A DNA stretch of 64,000 bases from Bacillota bacterium (GCA_023392535.1 JAEVYY010000009.1:1-64000), one strand, 5' to 3'. Numbered from the stretch's first letter, positions 8,408 through 18,778 are shown. The notes: generated by a model not told the origin, from the letters alone. A program made the numbers and translations.

Positions 8408-9066
8408 TATATTTCCCCCTGATTTCTCCGTTACTTATTCAAACTGTAACCGTTTTTCCTAACATCGTTTTTCTTCTGGTTTATCCGCTCGCATTTTCCC
8501 TTTAAATTCTTTTTCAATATGGAAATTACCATTTGTAGAAATATATAATTGTACAAATATTAATAATAGTACCACTTTCTATATTTTATGACAAATATGT
8601 GATAAGAAAATCATCACATTATTTTATTCCTTCGGTTTTCTCGAAAAAGTGTGATGAATAAATAATCTTAAAATGTAGAAAAAGTTATCACAAACGCCAA
8701 ATTATGTAATGAAAATTTTATCACATGGTATATATGGATAAATTTCAGTGGTTGTAGGGTCTTTCCCTTAACAAGTATCATTTGTATATCACAAATGCAT
8801 ATCGTGCACTGTCCACCTAAAAACAATAATCAAATAATAATTTACCTCTTTCTTTTCCATAAATTTATCTATTTAGTAAAAAAGCCGTTGTTACGTTTTT
8901 TTATTGTTTTTAATTCAATCATACGTCTTTTTACTAATTTCACTTACACTATTCAATATGCAAAACTAATATTTTGTAATAATTTAAAAGTGGTAAAAAG
9001 CTCATTTTACAGAACTTTTACCACTATATTTATTTTACCATATTTACTTCACCCAACAATAGACCC
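8408..9066. other. Gene-free AT-rich stretch with clustered TATCACA motifs
   Basis: No convincing gene lies in these 659 bases. Six copies of TATCACA or its variant TGTGATR occur at 8598, 8611, 8650, 8686, 8719 and 8787 in both orientations, the first two forming an inverted pair. A 7-bp palindrome, CATTTGT-ATATC-ACAAATG, lies at 8779-8797. The terminator of the CPBP gene lies at 8989-9025. The motifs could be operators, a recombination site or transposon-end sites. Nothing more specific is supported. Confidence 0.4.
8989..9025 (-). terminator. Terminator of the CPBP protease gene
   Basis: AGTGGTAAAA pairs with TTTTACCACT across a roughly 15-nt loop. On the minus strand the stem is followed by TTTTAAATT. 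It sits about 40 bp beyond the stop codon at 9067. Confidence 0.5.
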
Positions 9067-9831
9067 CTATATGTCTTTCATTGGCACTGCAAACAGCAAT
9101 TTTCTCTTCCAGAAAACCATAACTATACAAATCACACCGAATATCACGTCCATTCCCATGAAACACTCTGCTAATACCCGTTCCCTAAGGAAAATGCCGA
9201 ATGATAAATTTACAAAGAAATGCCATGCAATCATAAGAATTAAGCTGTTCTCTGACGATTTAAAAATCAGCGACATGATTACTGAACTGATTGTAGTGAA
9301 TAAAATGAAGGCAATATAGCCAAATATTCCAAGTCCGAAATTCATATGCCATATTCCCCATAAAACACCTATAATGATCGAACTTTTAAATAAAGAATGG
9401 TTTTTAGATAATTCTGAAAGCCAAAAACCCCGCCATCCAATTTCTTCAAACACGGCGCCTATAAAAAGGAATAAAGTATTAACAAAATAAATTTTGAGTG
9501 TTCCTTGCCAAGGTTTAAACGGAAAACCTTTGTAAGACAGATAGAATGAAGTTCCTAAAACCGATATTATTATTAAAGACAGAATGGCAAAAAACCATTT
9601 TAACAATCCTTTGGAAAAGAAAAGTTTACTTCCAATATTTTTGAGTAGTTCTCTGTTTTTAGTTATGATAGCAATCAATAATACTGCTATGGCAGGAGAT
9701 AATTGTGGGAACACCAAAGAATAATTTCCAGCTATAGGAAAAACTGCTTGTGGAATAAGCAATAGACCACTGAGTAAAAAGGCAATAATAAAATATGAAC
9801 TAGAGATATAATTCTCAATCAACTTTTTCAA
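9067..9831 (-). CDS. CPBP family intramembrane glutamic protease
   Basis: This is a 254-residue polytopic membrane protein with about seven hydrophobic segments. It carries the CPBP/CAAX protease (Rce1-like) motifs in order: FEEIGWRGF (EExxxR, around residue 130), WGIWHMNFG (HxxxN/F around 160) and AWHFFVN near 204. Bacterial members are linked to bacteriocin immunity or membrane protein processing, but the substrate cannot be predicted here. The start is TTG at 9831 with GGAG eight bases upstream; no ATG lies nearby. It is the last gene of a five-gene minus-strand run beginning at 12917. Confidence 0.85.
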   Translation of the reverse strand: MKKLIENYISSSYFIIAFLLSGLLLIPQAVFPIAGNYSLVFPQLSPAIAVLLIAIITKNRELLKNIGSKLFFSKGLLKWFFAILSLIIISVLGTSFYLSYKGFPFKPWQGTLKIYFVNTLFLFIGAVFEEIGWRGFWLSELSKNHSLFKSSIIIGVLWGIWHMNFGLGIFGYIAFILFTTISSVIMSLIFKSSENSLILMIAWHFFVNLSFGIFLRERVLAECFMGMDVIFGVICIVMVFWKRKLLFAVPMKDI

Positions 9832-9874
9832 TTCTTAATCTCCAATCTTCCAAATTTTAACTAGCAACCAACTT

Positions 9875-10714
9875 TCAAATTTTTCGTTCCATACAAATGG
9901 AATCTGGCATATCCATATATTGCCCATAATTGGGGATAATTTTATATCCGGCCTTTTTGTATACATGACGGGCAGCTTCTAAGGGTTTTCCAGTTTCCAA
10001 GATGCAAAAACGATATCCTTTTATTTTTGCTTTTGCCTCCAGTCTTCGTATCAACTCGCTGCCTAACCCCATACCACGAACAGATGGCTCTGTAAAAATA
10101 CGTTTTAATTCTGCATGTTCCTCGTCATACATCTTAAAAGCACCACATGCTACCGGCTCTCCTTTTTGGTATACTACAATCGCGTCATGGATATTGTCTC
10201 TCTGATTATACTGATTGTATTTACTTCTCTGAAATTTCTTTCCGACTATTTGATCGAGCGCACAATCCAATCTGCCGCAAAGCATAGCAAAATCGGGATC
10301 CTCCCCATCGGTGTATCTAAAATCCATTTCACACAAAGATAATAACTGCAGTTTCGTCTTATTACTAAATTTTGCAACGACTGCATCATATGCCTCATCA
10401 ATCATCTGAAACAGCATTTCTTTGTCACAAAAGGCATCTAAATCTACGGTGTTCCAATAGGGCTGCTGAACAGGTGGGCAATGATATCCACGTACGACTA
10501 TTCCAGGAAACAGTTGCCGGTATTGATTTGCTTTATCCGGTTCACATTTTAATGTCATCTTATAAAATTTCTTTTCTGGATTGAATTGTGCAAAAATTTT
10601 ACCCATTACCCGATAACAGATTGGATGCTCACCAAAAGGTTTCGTTTCATATGCGCCTGCATGTCGCATGCAATATTCTGCTATCGCTTTCACTACTTTT
10701 TTATGATGCTCCAT
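9875..10714 (-). CDS. YjbR/MmcQ domain fused to GNAT acetyltransferase
   Basis: This is a 279-residue two-domain protein. Residues 1-115 match the YjbR/MmcQ (CyaY-like fold) family, with PFGEHPICYRV, KMTLKCEPD and PYWNTVDLD. Residues 130-279 are a GNAT N-acetyltransferase with ELKRIFTEP leading into the acetyl-CoA loop VRGMGLGSELIRRLE (R/Q-x-x-G-x-G/A) and AARHVYKKAGYK near the end. YjbR proteins are usually free-standing DNA-binding-like proteins of unclear role. The acetyl acceptor is unknown. It lies 28 bp downstream of the TPR-like gene and 43 bp before the CPBP gene. Confidence 0.85.
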   Translation of the reverse strand: MEHHKKVVKAIAEYCMRHAGAYETKPFGEHPICYRVMGKIFAQFNPEKKFYKMTLKCEPDKANQYRQLFPGIVVRGYHCPPVQQPYWNTVDLDAFCDKEMLFQMIDEAYDAVVAKFSNKTKLQLLSLCEMDFRYTDGEDPDFAMLCGRLDCALDQIVGKKFQRSKYNQYNQRDNIHDAIVVYQKGEPVACGAFKMYDEEHAELKRIFTEPSVRGMGLGSELIRRLEAKAKIKGYRFCILETGKPLEAARHVYKKAGYKIIPNYGQYMDMPDSICMERKI

Positions 10715-10742
10715 AATTTTTTCCTCTTCTATGTTCCTCGCT

Positions 10743-11588
10743 TTAAGCTAAATCCTTCTTTTCTATTTCATCTTCAATAGCCTTCTTATACCAAAGAGTA
10801 CCACCATAGGTAAGGACAAAATCCTGATGTGCCTTAGCCGTTTCGATATCGCCCATAGATGCAGCGGCACAGAACAAATAATAATTCAGCTGTACTTTAG
10901 AAAACCTGGTTAGCGGATGGGGTTTTACATTTTTATAATGTTCATACAATTCCTGATATTCACCATTTCGCTCTAATTCTAATAAAATCGGTTGATGCAT
11001 GGATGCTGATTTAAATAATTTTAAGAATTGTCTTACAGAGATATCTTTTTTCAAGAGTTCTATCTTAGCACTATGTAATTTAAGTAAATGGATATCCTTA
11101 TCATGAAATGCAAATTTGCACTTCATGATTTCAATCATAATGTTATCAAGATTAGAGCACGCATAGGATTCCATGAGTGAAACAACCGCTTTTGCATCAT
11201 CAAAACGCCCTTCATAGTATAACGTATTGCTTATGTTAAAAAAATGCAATCCCCAACTTTTTTTACGGGTATTGCGTTTGGCCAGAGCCGTATAGCGTAG
11301 CAATGTAAGTGTTCCGTTGCAATCCGAAATAAGCGGTTTCTTTACCCATGATGCCATAAGATGCTTTCTGATAATATAACTGAATATGAGAACATATCCA
11401 AATAATATTACAAGAAATCTAAGATGCTTGGATGTATTAAATAAAATAGACTGCATAAGTAATGTTAAAAAAAAGATTAACAGGAACTTTAATACAATCA
11501 TGATACAAATATACCTAGAGACCTTCTTACTTACACTCCTATCTTCTACAAGGTTCACTACATTCGTTAAATCTTCAAATTCTTTCAT
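10743..11588 (-). CDS. Membrane-anchored TPR-like hypothetical protein
   Basis: This 281-residue protein has two hydrophobic helices near residues 27-75 (IVLKFLLIFFLTLLM and FLVILFGYVLIFSYI). The cytoplasmic remainder contains helix pairs resembling tetratricopeptide repeats, for example FFNISNTLYYEGRFDDAKAV and LYEHYKNVKPHPL. No family was firmly recognised. TPR domains usually mediate protein contacts. It begins 6 bp after the YcxB-like gene, so co-expression is likely. Confidence 0.6.
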   Translation of the reverse strand: MKEFEDLTNVVNLVEDRSVSKKVSRYICIMIVLKFLLIFFLTLLMQSILFNTSKHLRFLVILFGYVLIFSYIIRKHLMASWVKKPLISDCNGTLTLLRYTALAKRNTRKKSWGLHFFNISNTLYYEGRFDDAKAVVSLMESYACSNLDNIMIEIMKCKFAFHDKDIHLLKLHSAKIELLKKDISVRQFLKLFKSASMHQPILLELERNGEYQELYEHYKNVKPHPLTRFSKVQLNYYLFCAAASMGDIETAKAHQDFVLTYGGTLWYKKAIEDEIEKKDLA

Positions 11589-11594
11589 GCAAAA

Positions 11595-12089
11595 TCAATG
11601 TTCTCCCTCTGTCAGATTAAAGTTTATAATTCTATTAAATGCTATCAAATCATTCTTATTTTTAAATGCTCTCTTTGGAATCATCGTATAATTGTGTTTA
11701 TCCCTTAACAAAAAGATATAACGTTTATTTTCTAAATAACCATGATAAATATTCCAGTTTAAAACAGAAGATATCCCAAGCGTTTCGAAATTAATTTTGT
11801 CTTCGGTAAATTTCATCCTGTAGGGACTTTGATATTTCAATGTTACAGAAAAGAGTAAAATGGGTTGCAGGATATAAAGAAAAGATAATATACCCACCGA
11901 TAGAATATCAATAAAAAATAGGATCCTATATAGGATATCATCTTTTAAATAATACGATAATAATAGTAAACTAAGTGTAAAAAGCAATGTGATCACGATC
12001 TGTAACTTAGTAATCGTTTTGGATAATAGTAAATAGTTTCTCCGTGCTTCAATCCATTCTTTTTTTGAATAAGTAAATGTTATTTCCAT
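11595..12089 (-). CDS. YcxB-like membrane protein
   Basis: This is a 164-residue protein with two transmembrane helices at about 30-75 followed by a soluble domain. The segment YRMKFTEDKINFETLGISSV, then a tryptophan and YIFLLRDKHNYTMIPKRAF, matches the YcxB-like C-terminal domain, where a PH-like fold ends with IPKRAF. The function of YcxB proteins is unknown. It sits between the lipid-anchor-like 271-residue gene (12-bp gap) and the TPR-like gene (6-bp gap). Confidence 0.7.
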   Translation of the reverse strand: MEITFTYSKKEWIEARRNYLLLSKTITKLQIVITLLFTLSLLLLSYYLKDDILYRILFFIDILSVGILSFLYILQPILLFSVTLKYQSPYRMKFTEDKINFETLGISSVLNWNIYHGYLENKRYIFLLRDKHNYTMIPKRAFKNKNDLIAFNRIINFNLTEGEH

Positions 12090-12101
12090 GGTATCTCCTG
12101 T

Positions 12102-12917
12102 TTATTCTCTTTCAAGATCTCCAATCGTAAAGGCAAAGATTTCTTTCAAAGGAATGGTTTCGCGCTCCCTTTTGCTGCTATCAAGAGCTACAAATGCTTC
12201 CTCTGTTTCCGTATAGCTATAGATTACCTTTAGTGCCATATTTCTACCGTTTTCCTGATAGAATTCTTCCAGGACAGGATAAATCTCCTCTTTTAAGGTT
12301 TGTTCTTCATATCCATTTAAGGCTGGAGGAAGAATTACCGAAACGAGAATGACTGGCTTCTCAAATGGGGACGAAAAATAATAACGTGTTGGACAGCCAG
12401 CAAATACGTTGTCTCCAAAGTCGGTATCTTCCTGTGTATCTATTATAAGCTTATATTTATCAGGAAATCCGTCTTTTGCATTCTCCAAAAGATACTGTCT
12501 GATCTGCTCCCTTAAAAACTGCCAGCAATAACTATCTTTTATTTTTAAAATTGTATTATTCTTTTCTGATTTCGGATAAACACATGCCTGAAAGATATAG
12601 TCAGGATCCTCTTTTGCATACGCCTGGTAGCGATAAGGACCCAAATGATACTGCCCGGGAACAATTGCACCGCTATCATAGGTTCGATAAGCCGAGTCGA
12701 TTACAAATTCTTTTTGATACTTCTCTTCCAGCTTGGCCTCTATTTTATTAGGATATTCTTCTATGAGCCGCAAATTCTCTTCCAGGCGTCTTTGGAAATA
12801 ACTGATTATAATCAGTATCACTACAATAGGTACTACAACTACCATTAGAAAAATGGGGATAAAAATATGATCATTCTTTAATACAGGTGGCGTTTTAGAC
12901 TTCTTTTTTCTTTTCAT
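12102..12917 (-). CDS. Single-pass membrane protein of unknown function
   Basis: This 271-residue protein begins with a basic KRKKKSK run and one transmembrane helix (IFIPIFLMVVVVPIVVILII, about residues 18-40), giving an N-in anchor. The extracellular part is polar with alternating strands and helices and many aromatic residues (GQYHLGPYRYQAY). No domain was recognised. It heads the operon that continues with the YcxB-like, TPR-like, YjbR-GNAT and CPBP genes. Confidence 0.6.
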   Translation of the reverse strand: MKRKKKSKTPPVLKNDHIFIPIFLMVVVVPIVVILIIISYFQRRLEENLRLIEEYPNKIEAKLEEKYQKEFVIDSAYRTYDSGAIVPGQYHLGPYRYQAYAKEDPDYIFQACVYPKSEKNNTILKIKDSYCWQFLREQIRQYLLENAKDGFPDKYKLIIDTQEDTDFGDNVFAGCPTRYYFSSPFEKPVILVSVILPPALNGYEEQTLKEEIYPVLEEFYQENGRNMALKVIYSYTETEEAFVALDSSKRERETIPLKEIFAFTIGDLERE

Positions 12918-13110
12918 TTGTTTCCCTTCCGCTCTTGTATTAAATCAAATTTTTACTACCCATTTTCTTTGTTTTCTTAAAAGCTATGTTGAATTTTTTA
13001 ACTGGATAATCACAGATATCATAGCATTTTGTAGTCTATAAGTCTAGGTTCATTACCTTAATTTTACATTTATTAAGTATTAATGGAAGTTAAAAAATTA
13101 CTCATCTGGA

Positions 13111-14466
13111 TCAATTACTCTCAAAACCATGGTTTCTTATTACATTGGAATACCAATATGCACTAGATTTAGGGGTACGTTTTAAAGTATTATAATCCAC
13201 ATGAACAATACCGAAACGGACTGACAATCCTTCCGCCCACTCAAAATTATCCAACAATGACCAAACAAAATAGCCTTTAATAGGAATTCCAGATTCAATA
13301 GACCTATATATCTGTTTTAAATAGTTTTTCAAGTAAATACATCGGTTAGGGTCAGTTACAGTACCATCTTCGTCATCAATCCAGTCATTGGATGAGCATC
13401 CATTTTCGGTAATCAAAATTTTCTTTGGATGATATTCGTTTTGTAACATCATTAGCAATTCATATAAGCATTCTGGTTCGTACTCCCAACCATTCTGAAG
13501 GGTCGGTTTACCAGTCGTAACTTCCGTGGAATAAAGAGGCCACTTCCCTCCATCTTTTACATAGATCGCATTATAATTGTTAAGTCCAAAAAAATCGATT
13601 TCCTGACAGATTAGTTCCATATCTCCCTGTCTGATTTCAGGAAGTACGACTCCTTGTTTTTCCAGATACGAAAAGAAATCTCTTGGATAGACACCTTTGA
13701 GTATTGGGTCGCAGAACAAAGTATTCAGCTCCGCATTTTTCCTTTTTGCAGCTTCCTGATCAGAAACGGAATTTGAATCGTACGGATAGATTTTATTCAT
13801 GTTGACTTTAATACCAATTTCTCCGGGTAATCCGCTTTCCCGGAAAGCCTTAACGGCTGCCCCATGTGCCATATTTAAATGATGCGCTACCGTTAGAGCT
13901 GCAGAATAATCCTGATATCCAGGAGCATGTACACCCATAAAATGCCCCATAATGGAAATGACCCATGGCTCTAATATTGTAATCCAGTTATCTACCAGAT
14001 CCCCCAATTCCTGATACATGGTTTGTGCGTATTTCTCAAACCATTCTACGATATCACGGTTCATCCATCCACCACGTTCTTGCAATTTTTGTGGAAGATC
14101 CCAATGATAAAGCACGATATAAGACGTAATATTATGTTCTCTTAGACACCTTAAAACATCTCGGTAAAATGCAATACCACTCTTGTTCACTTTACCCGTA
14201 CCTTCCGGTATGACCCTTGGCCAACTGATCGTATATATAAAATTCTCATATCCAAGCTCTTTCATCATATGAATATCTTTTTTGTAGGTATGATAAAAAT
14301 CACATGCCATATCCCCGCTTGTTCCATCTTTTATGCGGCCAGGGATATGACAAAAACGATCCCAGATACTTTCACCTTTTCCATCTTCCTTCCATCCGCC
14401 TTCTATCTGATAGGAGCCTGCCGCAACTCCCCAAGTAAAATCTTTTGGAAATTTATAGTTTTTCAT
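13111..14466 (-). CDS. GH1 family beta-glucosidase-like protein
   Basis: A 451-residue glycoside hydrolase family 1 enzyme starting at the ATG preceded by GGGGGAAAAC. Family marks include FPKDFTWGVAAGSYQIEGGW, YHWDLPQKL, the nucleophile in ILITENG (E354) and the sugar-binding LLDNFEWAEG near the C-terminus, which is the form for glucosides rather than 6-phosphoglycosides. The acid/base Glu is present (E166), but the motif reads TILEPW instead of the near-universal TxNEPW, so the Asn that contacts the sugar 2-hydroxyl is Leu (codon TTA). Activity or specificity may therefore differ, possibly favouring 2-deoxy sugars. It follows a deoC-like gene by about 45 bp in one operon. There is no signal peptide. 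Confidence 0.85.
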   Translation of the reverse strand: MKNYKFPKDFTWGVAAGSYQIEGGWKEDGKGESIWDRFCHIPGRIKDGTSGDMACDFYHTYKKDIHMMKELGYENFIYTISWPRVIPEGTGKVNKSGIAFYRDVLRCLREHNITSYIVLYHWDLPQKLQERGGWMNRDIVEWFEKYAQTMYQELGDLVDNWITILEPWVISIMGHFMGVHAPGYQDYSAALTVAHHLNMAHGAAVKAFRESGLPGEIGIKVNMNKIYPYDSNSVSDQEAAKRKNAELNTLFCDPILKGVYPRDFFSYLEKQGVVLPEIRQGDMELICQEIDFFGLNNYNAIYVKDGGKWPLYSTEVTTGKPTLQNGWEYEPECLYELLMMLQNEYHPKKILITENGCSSNDWIDDEDGTVTDPNRCIYLKNYLKQIYRSIESGIPIKGYFVWSLLDNFEWAEGLSVRFGIVHVDYNTLKRTPKSSAYWYSNVIRNHGFESN

Positions 14467-14511
14467 GTTTTCCCCCATTTTAATTGTAATTTCTTTTAAA
14501 TCAATTCCGTT

Positions 14512-15219
14512 CTATTTATTATCTAATACCACTGGAACAGATTTATAACCGACACCCATTCGATCAATTCCCATATCAATCAGTTTTAGAAAATGTTCTC
14601 GGGTTCGGATACAGCCACTGCCCTTAACCTGACACTTTTCTCCCACTTCTTCCATCATGATTCTTATTATTTCAGGAGTTGCCCCATTTGCATCAAATCC
14701 GGTCAAGAACCCCGTACTTGTTTTTACAAAATCAGCACCAGCCATCACAGCACATTGACAACTTTTTCTCACCTGTTCTTCTGTCAGTGCGTCTGTTTCA
14801 AAGATCACTTTTAATTTTCTACCGTATTTGTGTGCCATATCTGCACAGGATTTTATATCCTTAGTTACTTTATCGTAGCTTCCACTACGAATCCATCCGA
14901 AATTTGCTACGATATCAATCTCTTTTACCATATCGCTCTTGGCCACGATCTCTATCTGTTTGACTTTTGACTCTGTGGTGCTTGTACCAAATGGAAAATC
15001 ACATACTGGGCAAAGCATAGTCTTACTGTTCTTTACATAGGGTTCACATAAATCAACGTATCCGGGATTGATGCAAATGGTCGCACAACCTAATCTAACC
15101 CCATCCTTTGTTAAATCAATAATCTCCTGTTCTGTAAATTCAGGTTTTAGTACAGAATAATCAATAAATTGTGCTAATTCTACAGCCGTCATTTCACTAG
15201 CTTTCTTTAATAGTTTCAT
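14512..15219 (-). CDS. deoC: Deoxyribose-phosphate aldolase-like protein (DeoC family)
   Basis: A 235-residue class I aldolase of the DeoC/LacD family. KVIFETD, then FVKTSTGF with the Schiff-base lysine K166, and VKGSGCIRT with the second lysine K199 mark the active site; EIDIVANFG carries the proton-relay Asp near 102. DeoC splits 2-deoxyribose 5-phosphate to glyceraldehyde 3-phosphate and acetaldehyde. The KGSGCIRT motif departs from the usual KASGGIRT, so substrate range may differ. It is the first gene of a GntR-controlled operon with a GH1 glycosidase rather than with nucleoside phosphorylases, which is unusual for deoC. Confidence 0.8.
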   Translation of the reverse strand: MKLLKKASEMTAVELAQFIDYSVLKPEFTEQEIIDLTKDGVRLGCATICINPGYVDLCEPYVKNSKTMLCPVCDFPFGTSTTESKVKQIEIVAKSDMVKEIDIVANFGWIRSGSYDKVTKDIKSCADMAHKYGRKLKVIFETDALTEEQVRKSCQCAVMAGADFVKTSTGFLTGFDANGATPEIIRIMMEEVGEKCQVKGSGCIRTREHFLKLIDMGIDRMGVGYKSVPVVLDNK

Positions 15220-15248
15220 AAAAACCTCCTTCTTATATCTCTTAATTT

Positions 15249-15274
15249 AAATGTATCTAATGTATGATACATTT
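15249..15274. promoter_or_regulatory. Palindromic operator for the GntR regulator
   Basis: AAATGTATC at 15249-15257 and GATACATTT at 15266-15274 form a perfect 9-bp inverted repeat with an 8-bp spacer. It directly follows the -10 of the deoC promoter and covers its transcription start, the expected place for a HutC/GntR repressor site. Confidence 0.7.
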
Positions 15275-15276
15275 TA

Positions 15277-15305
15277 TATATATCATTTTGCTATCATTTT
15301 GTCAA
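15277..15305 (-). promoter_or_regulatory. Promoter of the deoC-GH1 operon
   Basis: TTGACA (complement at 15300-15305), a 17-bp spacer and TATATA (15277-15282) read towards deoC. The palindrome at 15249-15274 begins just downstream, so repressor binding would block initiation. Confidence 0.65.
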
Positions 15306-15320
15306 TCTATTAAAATAAAT

Positions 15321-15349
15321 TTTACCATATGGAAATTTCATGCTATACT
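15321..15349 (+). promoter_or_regulatory. Promoter of the GntR regulator gene
   Basis: TTTACC at 15321-15326, a 17-bp spacer and TATACT at 15344-15349 read right, about 70 bp before the start of the gene at 15420. No copy of the deoC palindrome overlaps it, so autoregulation is not evident. Confidence 0.5.
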
Positions 15350-15419
15350 AAACATAAAAACCGATGACTTTTCACTTTCATAGAGGATTAAATTTTAGAG
15401 CAAAAGAGGTGGTTTTCGT

Positions 15420-16232
15420 ATGGATATTGAATATTTTAAAAATACATTTCAGTTTTCAGAAGATACAGATATTCCTTTATATGCACAATTAGCGTCCTAT
15501 TTACGAATCCAGATTCAAACGGGGGTATTACAGCCAGGAGATCTGATGATTGCAGAAAATAAGATTTGTGATATCTTGAAAATAAGCCGAACAACTGTCC
15601 GACAGACAATGAATCTATTGGAAGAAGAGGGATTGCTTGTTCGTTATCGAGGGAAAGGTACGTTTATTGCAGATTCTAAGATCAAACGGCATATGAATCA
15701 TCTTTATAGCTTCACAGAAGATATGAAAGTGTTTGGCGCTTCTCCCAGTTCTAAAATCATTCAATCTAAAGTGATGAGTTGCTGTCCTGCCGATGTTGCA
15801 GAGATGTTAAAGCTTCCGACCTCAGAGACATCTATCTTTTATCTGGAACGTTTGCGTCTGGTAAATGGGGAACCTATGTTATGGGAGTGCACTTATCTGC
15901 CCTATTATCTTTGTTATAAAATAGAGTCCTTTGATTTTGAAAAGAAATCCTTATATGACGTATTAAACAACAACTATCACTTACCTATGTACCACGCAAA
16001 AGAGTCTTTAGAGGCTGTCATCTTATCTCCAAAAGAAGCGCATATTCTAGGAAGCCAGGAAGGAAAAGCGGGATATAAGATTGAGCGAATATCCTATCTG
16101 GACTCTGGTAATATTTTTGAATATACAACTTCTGTGACACGTTCCGAAAAATGTAGTTTTCAGTTTGATCTGTACAAAAATACATCTTCCAGAAAAAATC
16201 CTGTGGAAATAAAACGGAATATAACTATTTAA
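15420..16232 (+). CDS. GntR/HutC family regulator with UTRA domain
   Basis: A 270-residue regulator. The winged HTH occupies about residues 15-85, with DIPLYAQLASYLRIQI, ILKISRTTVRQTMNLLEEEG and VRYRGKGTFIA. The UTRA ligand-binding domain (about 100-255) follows, with YLERLRLVNGEPMLWE and GYKIERISYLDSGNIFEYT. HutC-type members sense phosphosugars or small metabolites and repress adjacent operons. It is divergent from deoC and the GH1 gene, and a strong palindrome covers their promoter, so the inducer is probably a sugar or sugar phosphate. The ribosome binding site is AGAGGTGG. Confidence 0.9.
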   Translation: MDIEYFKNTFQFSEDTDIPLYAQLASYLRIQIQTGVLQPGDLMIAENKICDILKISRTTVRQTMNLLEEEGLLVRYRGKGTFIADSKIKRHMNHLYSFTEDMKVFGASPSSKIIQSKVMSCCPADVAEMLKLPTSETSIFYLERLRLVNGEPMLWECTYLPYYLCYKIESFDFEKKSLYDVLNNNYHLPMYHAKESLEAVILSPKEAHILGSQEGKAGYKIERISYLDSGNIFEYTTSVTRSEKCSFQFDLYKNTSSRKNPVEIKRNITI

Positions 16233-16239
16233 ATTCTAT

Positions 16240-17055
16240 TTAAAAAATACTGCCTGCCGCATAGATACTTTTTGCAAGATCATCTCTGTAATCCAGATCT
16301 GCAGGATTAAGACTATTAATGACGACACCATCACTGCCATTTTTTCCAGTGGAATGAATATAACGATTCATTCCCAGATAGATGGCGGTATGTCCTTTAA
16401 AAAATAATAGATCTCCTGCTTTCTTATCTTTAAATGGAATTTCGTGTACTGGGAATCCAGTTTTTATTATTGCATCGCGGTAGATTATGACTCCATTCAA
16501 CAGATAACAGATTGAGGTAAGACCAGAGCAATCAATCCCTAAAGGTGTCTTACCACCCCAGCGATACTGTGTTCCTAAATAGGATTTTGCAGTTGTGACA
16601 ATATTCTGCCGAAATTCCTCTTCTGTATGTCCGGAAGGTCTGTCAAAATAGGTCCCCAAATATTTTTGTTTGGTGAATCCTATCGTTCCATCGCAAAGCA
16701 TTACACGAATCCACCCATCCTCTTCCTGCATGATTTCATGAAGAATAGCACCTCTTGTTAATCCCTGAATCAATACACCCTGTACACATGGCCTATTCAG
16801 AACATCCGCGTATGCCTGGATAATTCTCTTATATGAAAATTTTTCCCACATATTTGTCAATGTCTGATCCAGTAATAAATCCGATTCTAAGAGATATCCC
16901 TCGTAATTATAATCTGTTTTTATTTTATAATAGCCATTCTTTGTTTTTTCCAGGACTTCAACCACCATACCATAAAGTACTTCGTCTGCTAAAGCAACAT
17001 CACATTTAGGCACATTTCTCATGGATGCAATCGTATTTTTAACAACTGCACGCAT
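16240..17055 (-). CDS. NlpC/P60 peptidase with SH3 domains (YkfC-like)
   Basis: A 271-residue cell-wall peptide hydrolase. Two bacterial SH3-like segments (about 1-65 and 80-135) precede an NlpC/P60 domain with the catalytic cysteine in GIDCSGLTS (C176), histidine in GHTAIYLG (H222) and a third polar residue in YIHSTG (H234). No signal peptide or membrane segment is seen, so it probably acts in the cytoplasm on muropeptides, like YkfC-type gamma-D-glutamyl-L-diamino acid endopeptidases. The substrate is inferred. Its stop is 7 bp from that of the convergent GntR gene. The start has a GGAGG-type site. Confidence 0.8.
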   Translation of the reverse strand: MRAVVKNTIASMRNVPKCDVALADEVLYGMVVEVLEKTKNGYYKIKTDYNYEGYLLESDLLLDQTLTNMWEKFSYKRIIQAYADVLNRPCVQGVLIQGLTRGAILHEIMQEEDGWIRVMLCDGTIGFTKQKYLGTYFDRPSGHTEEEFRQNIVTTAKSYLGTQYRWGGKTPLGIDCSGLTSICYLLNGVIIYRDAIIKTGFPVHEIPFKDKKAGDLLFFKGHTAIYLGMNRYIHSTGKNGSDGVVINSLNPADLDYRDDLAKSIYAAGSIF

Positions 17056-17138
17056 AAAATCTCCTCCATTATATCACTCTTTCCTATATTTTATTTGATG
17101 GGAGATATTTATATGACCAATAAAACGATATTTCTTAA

Positions 17139-18742
<1,604 letters not shown>

Positions 18743-18778
18743 CTTTCACTTCAAGGGATACCAGATTATTCGTTTAAT

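Noticed and set aside
8795..9319. A 174-codon open frame on the plus strand
   Set aside because: It overlaps the CPBP gene antisense, has no ribosome binding site and reads through AT-rich low-complexity sequence.
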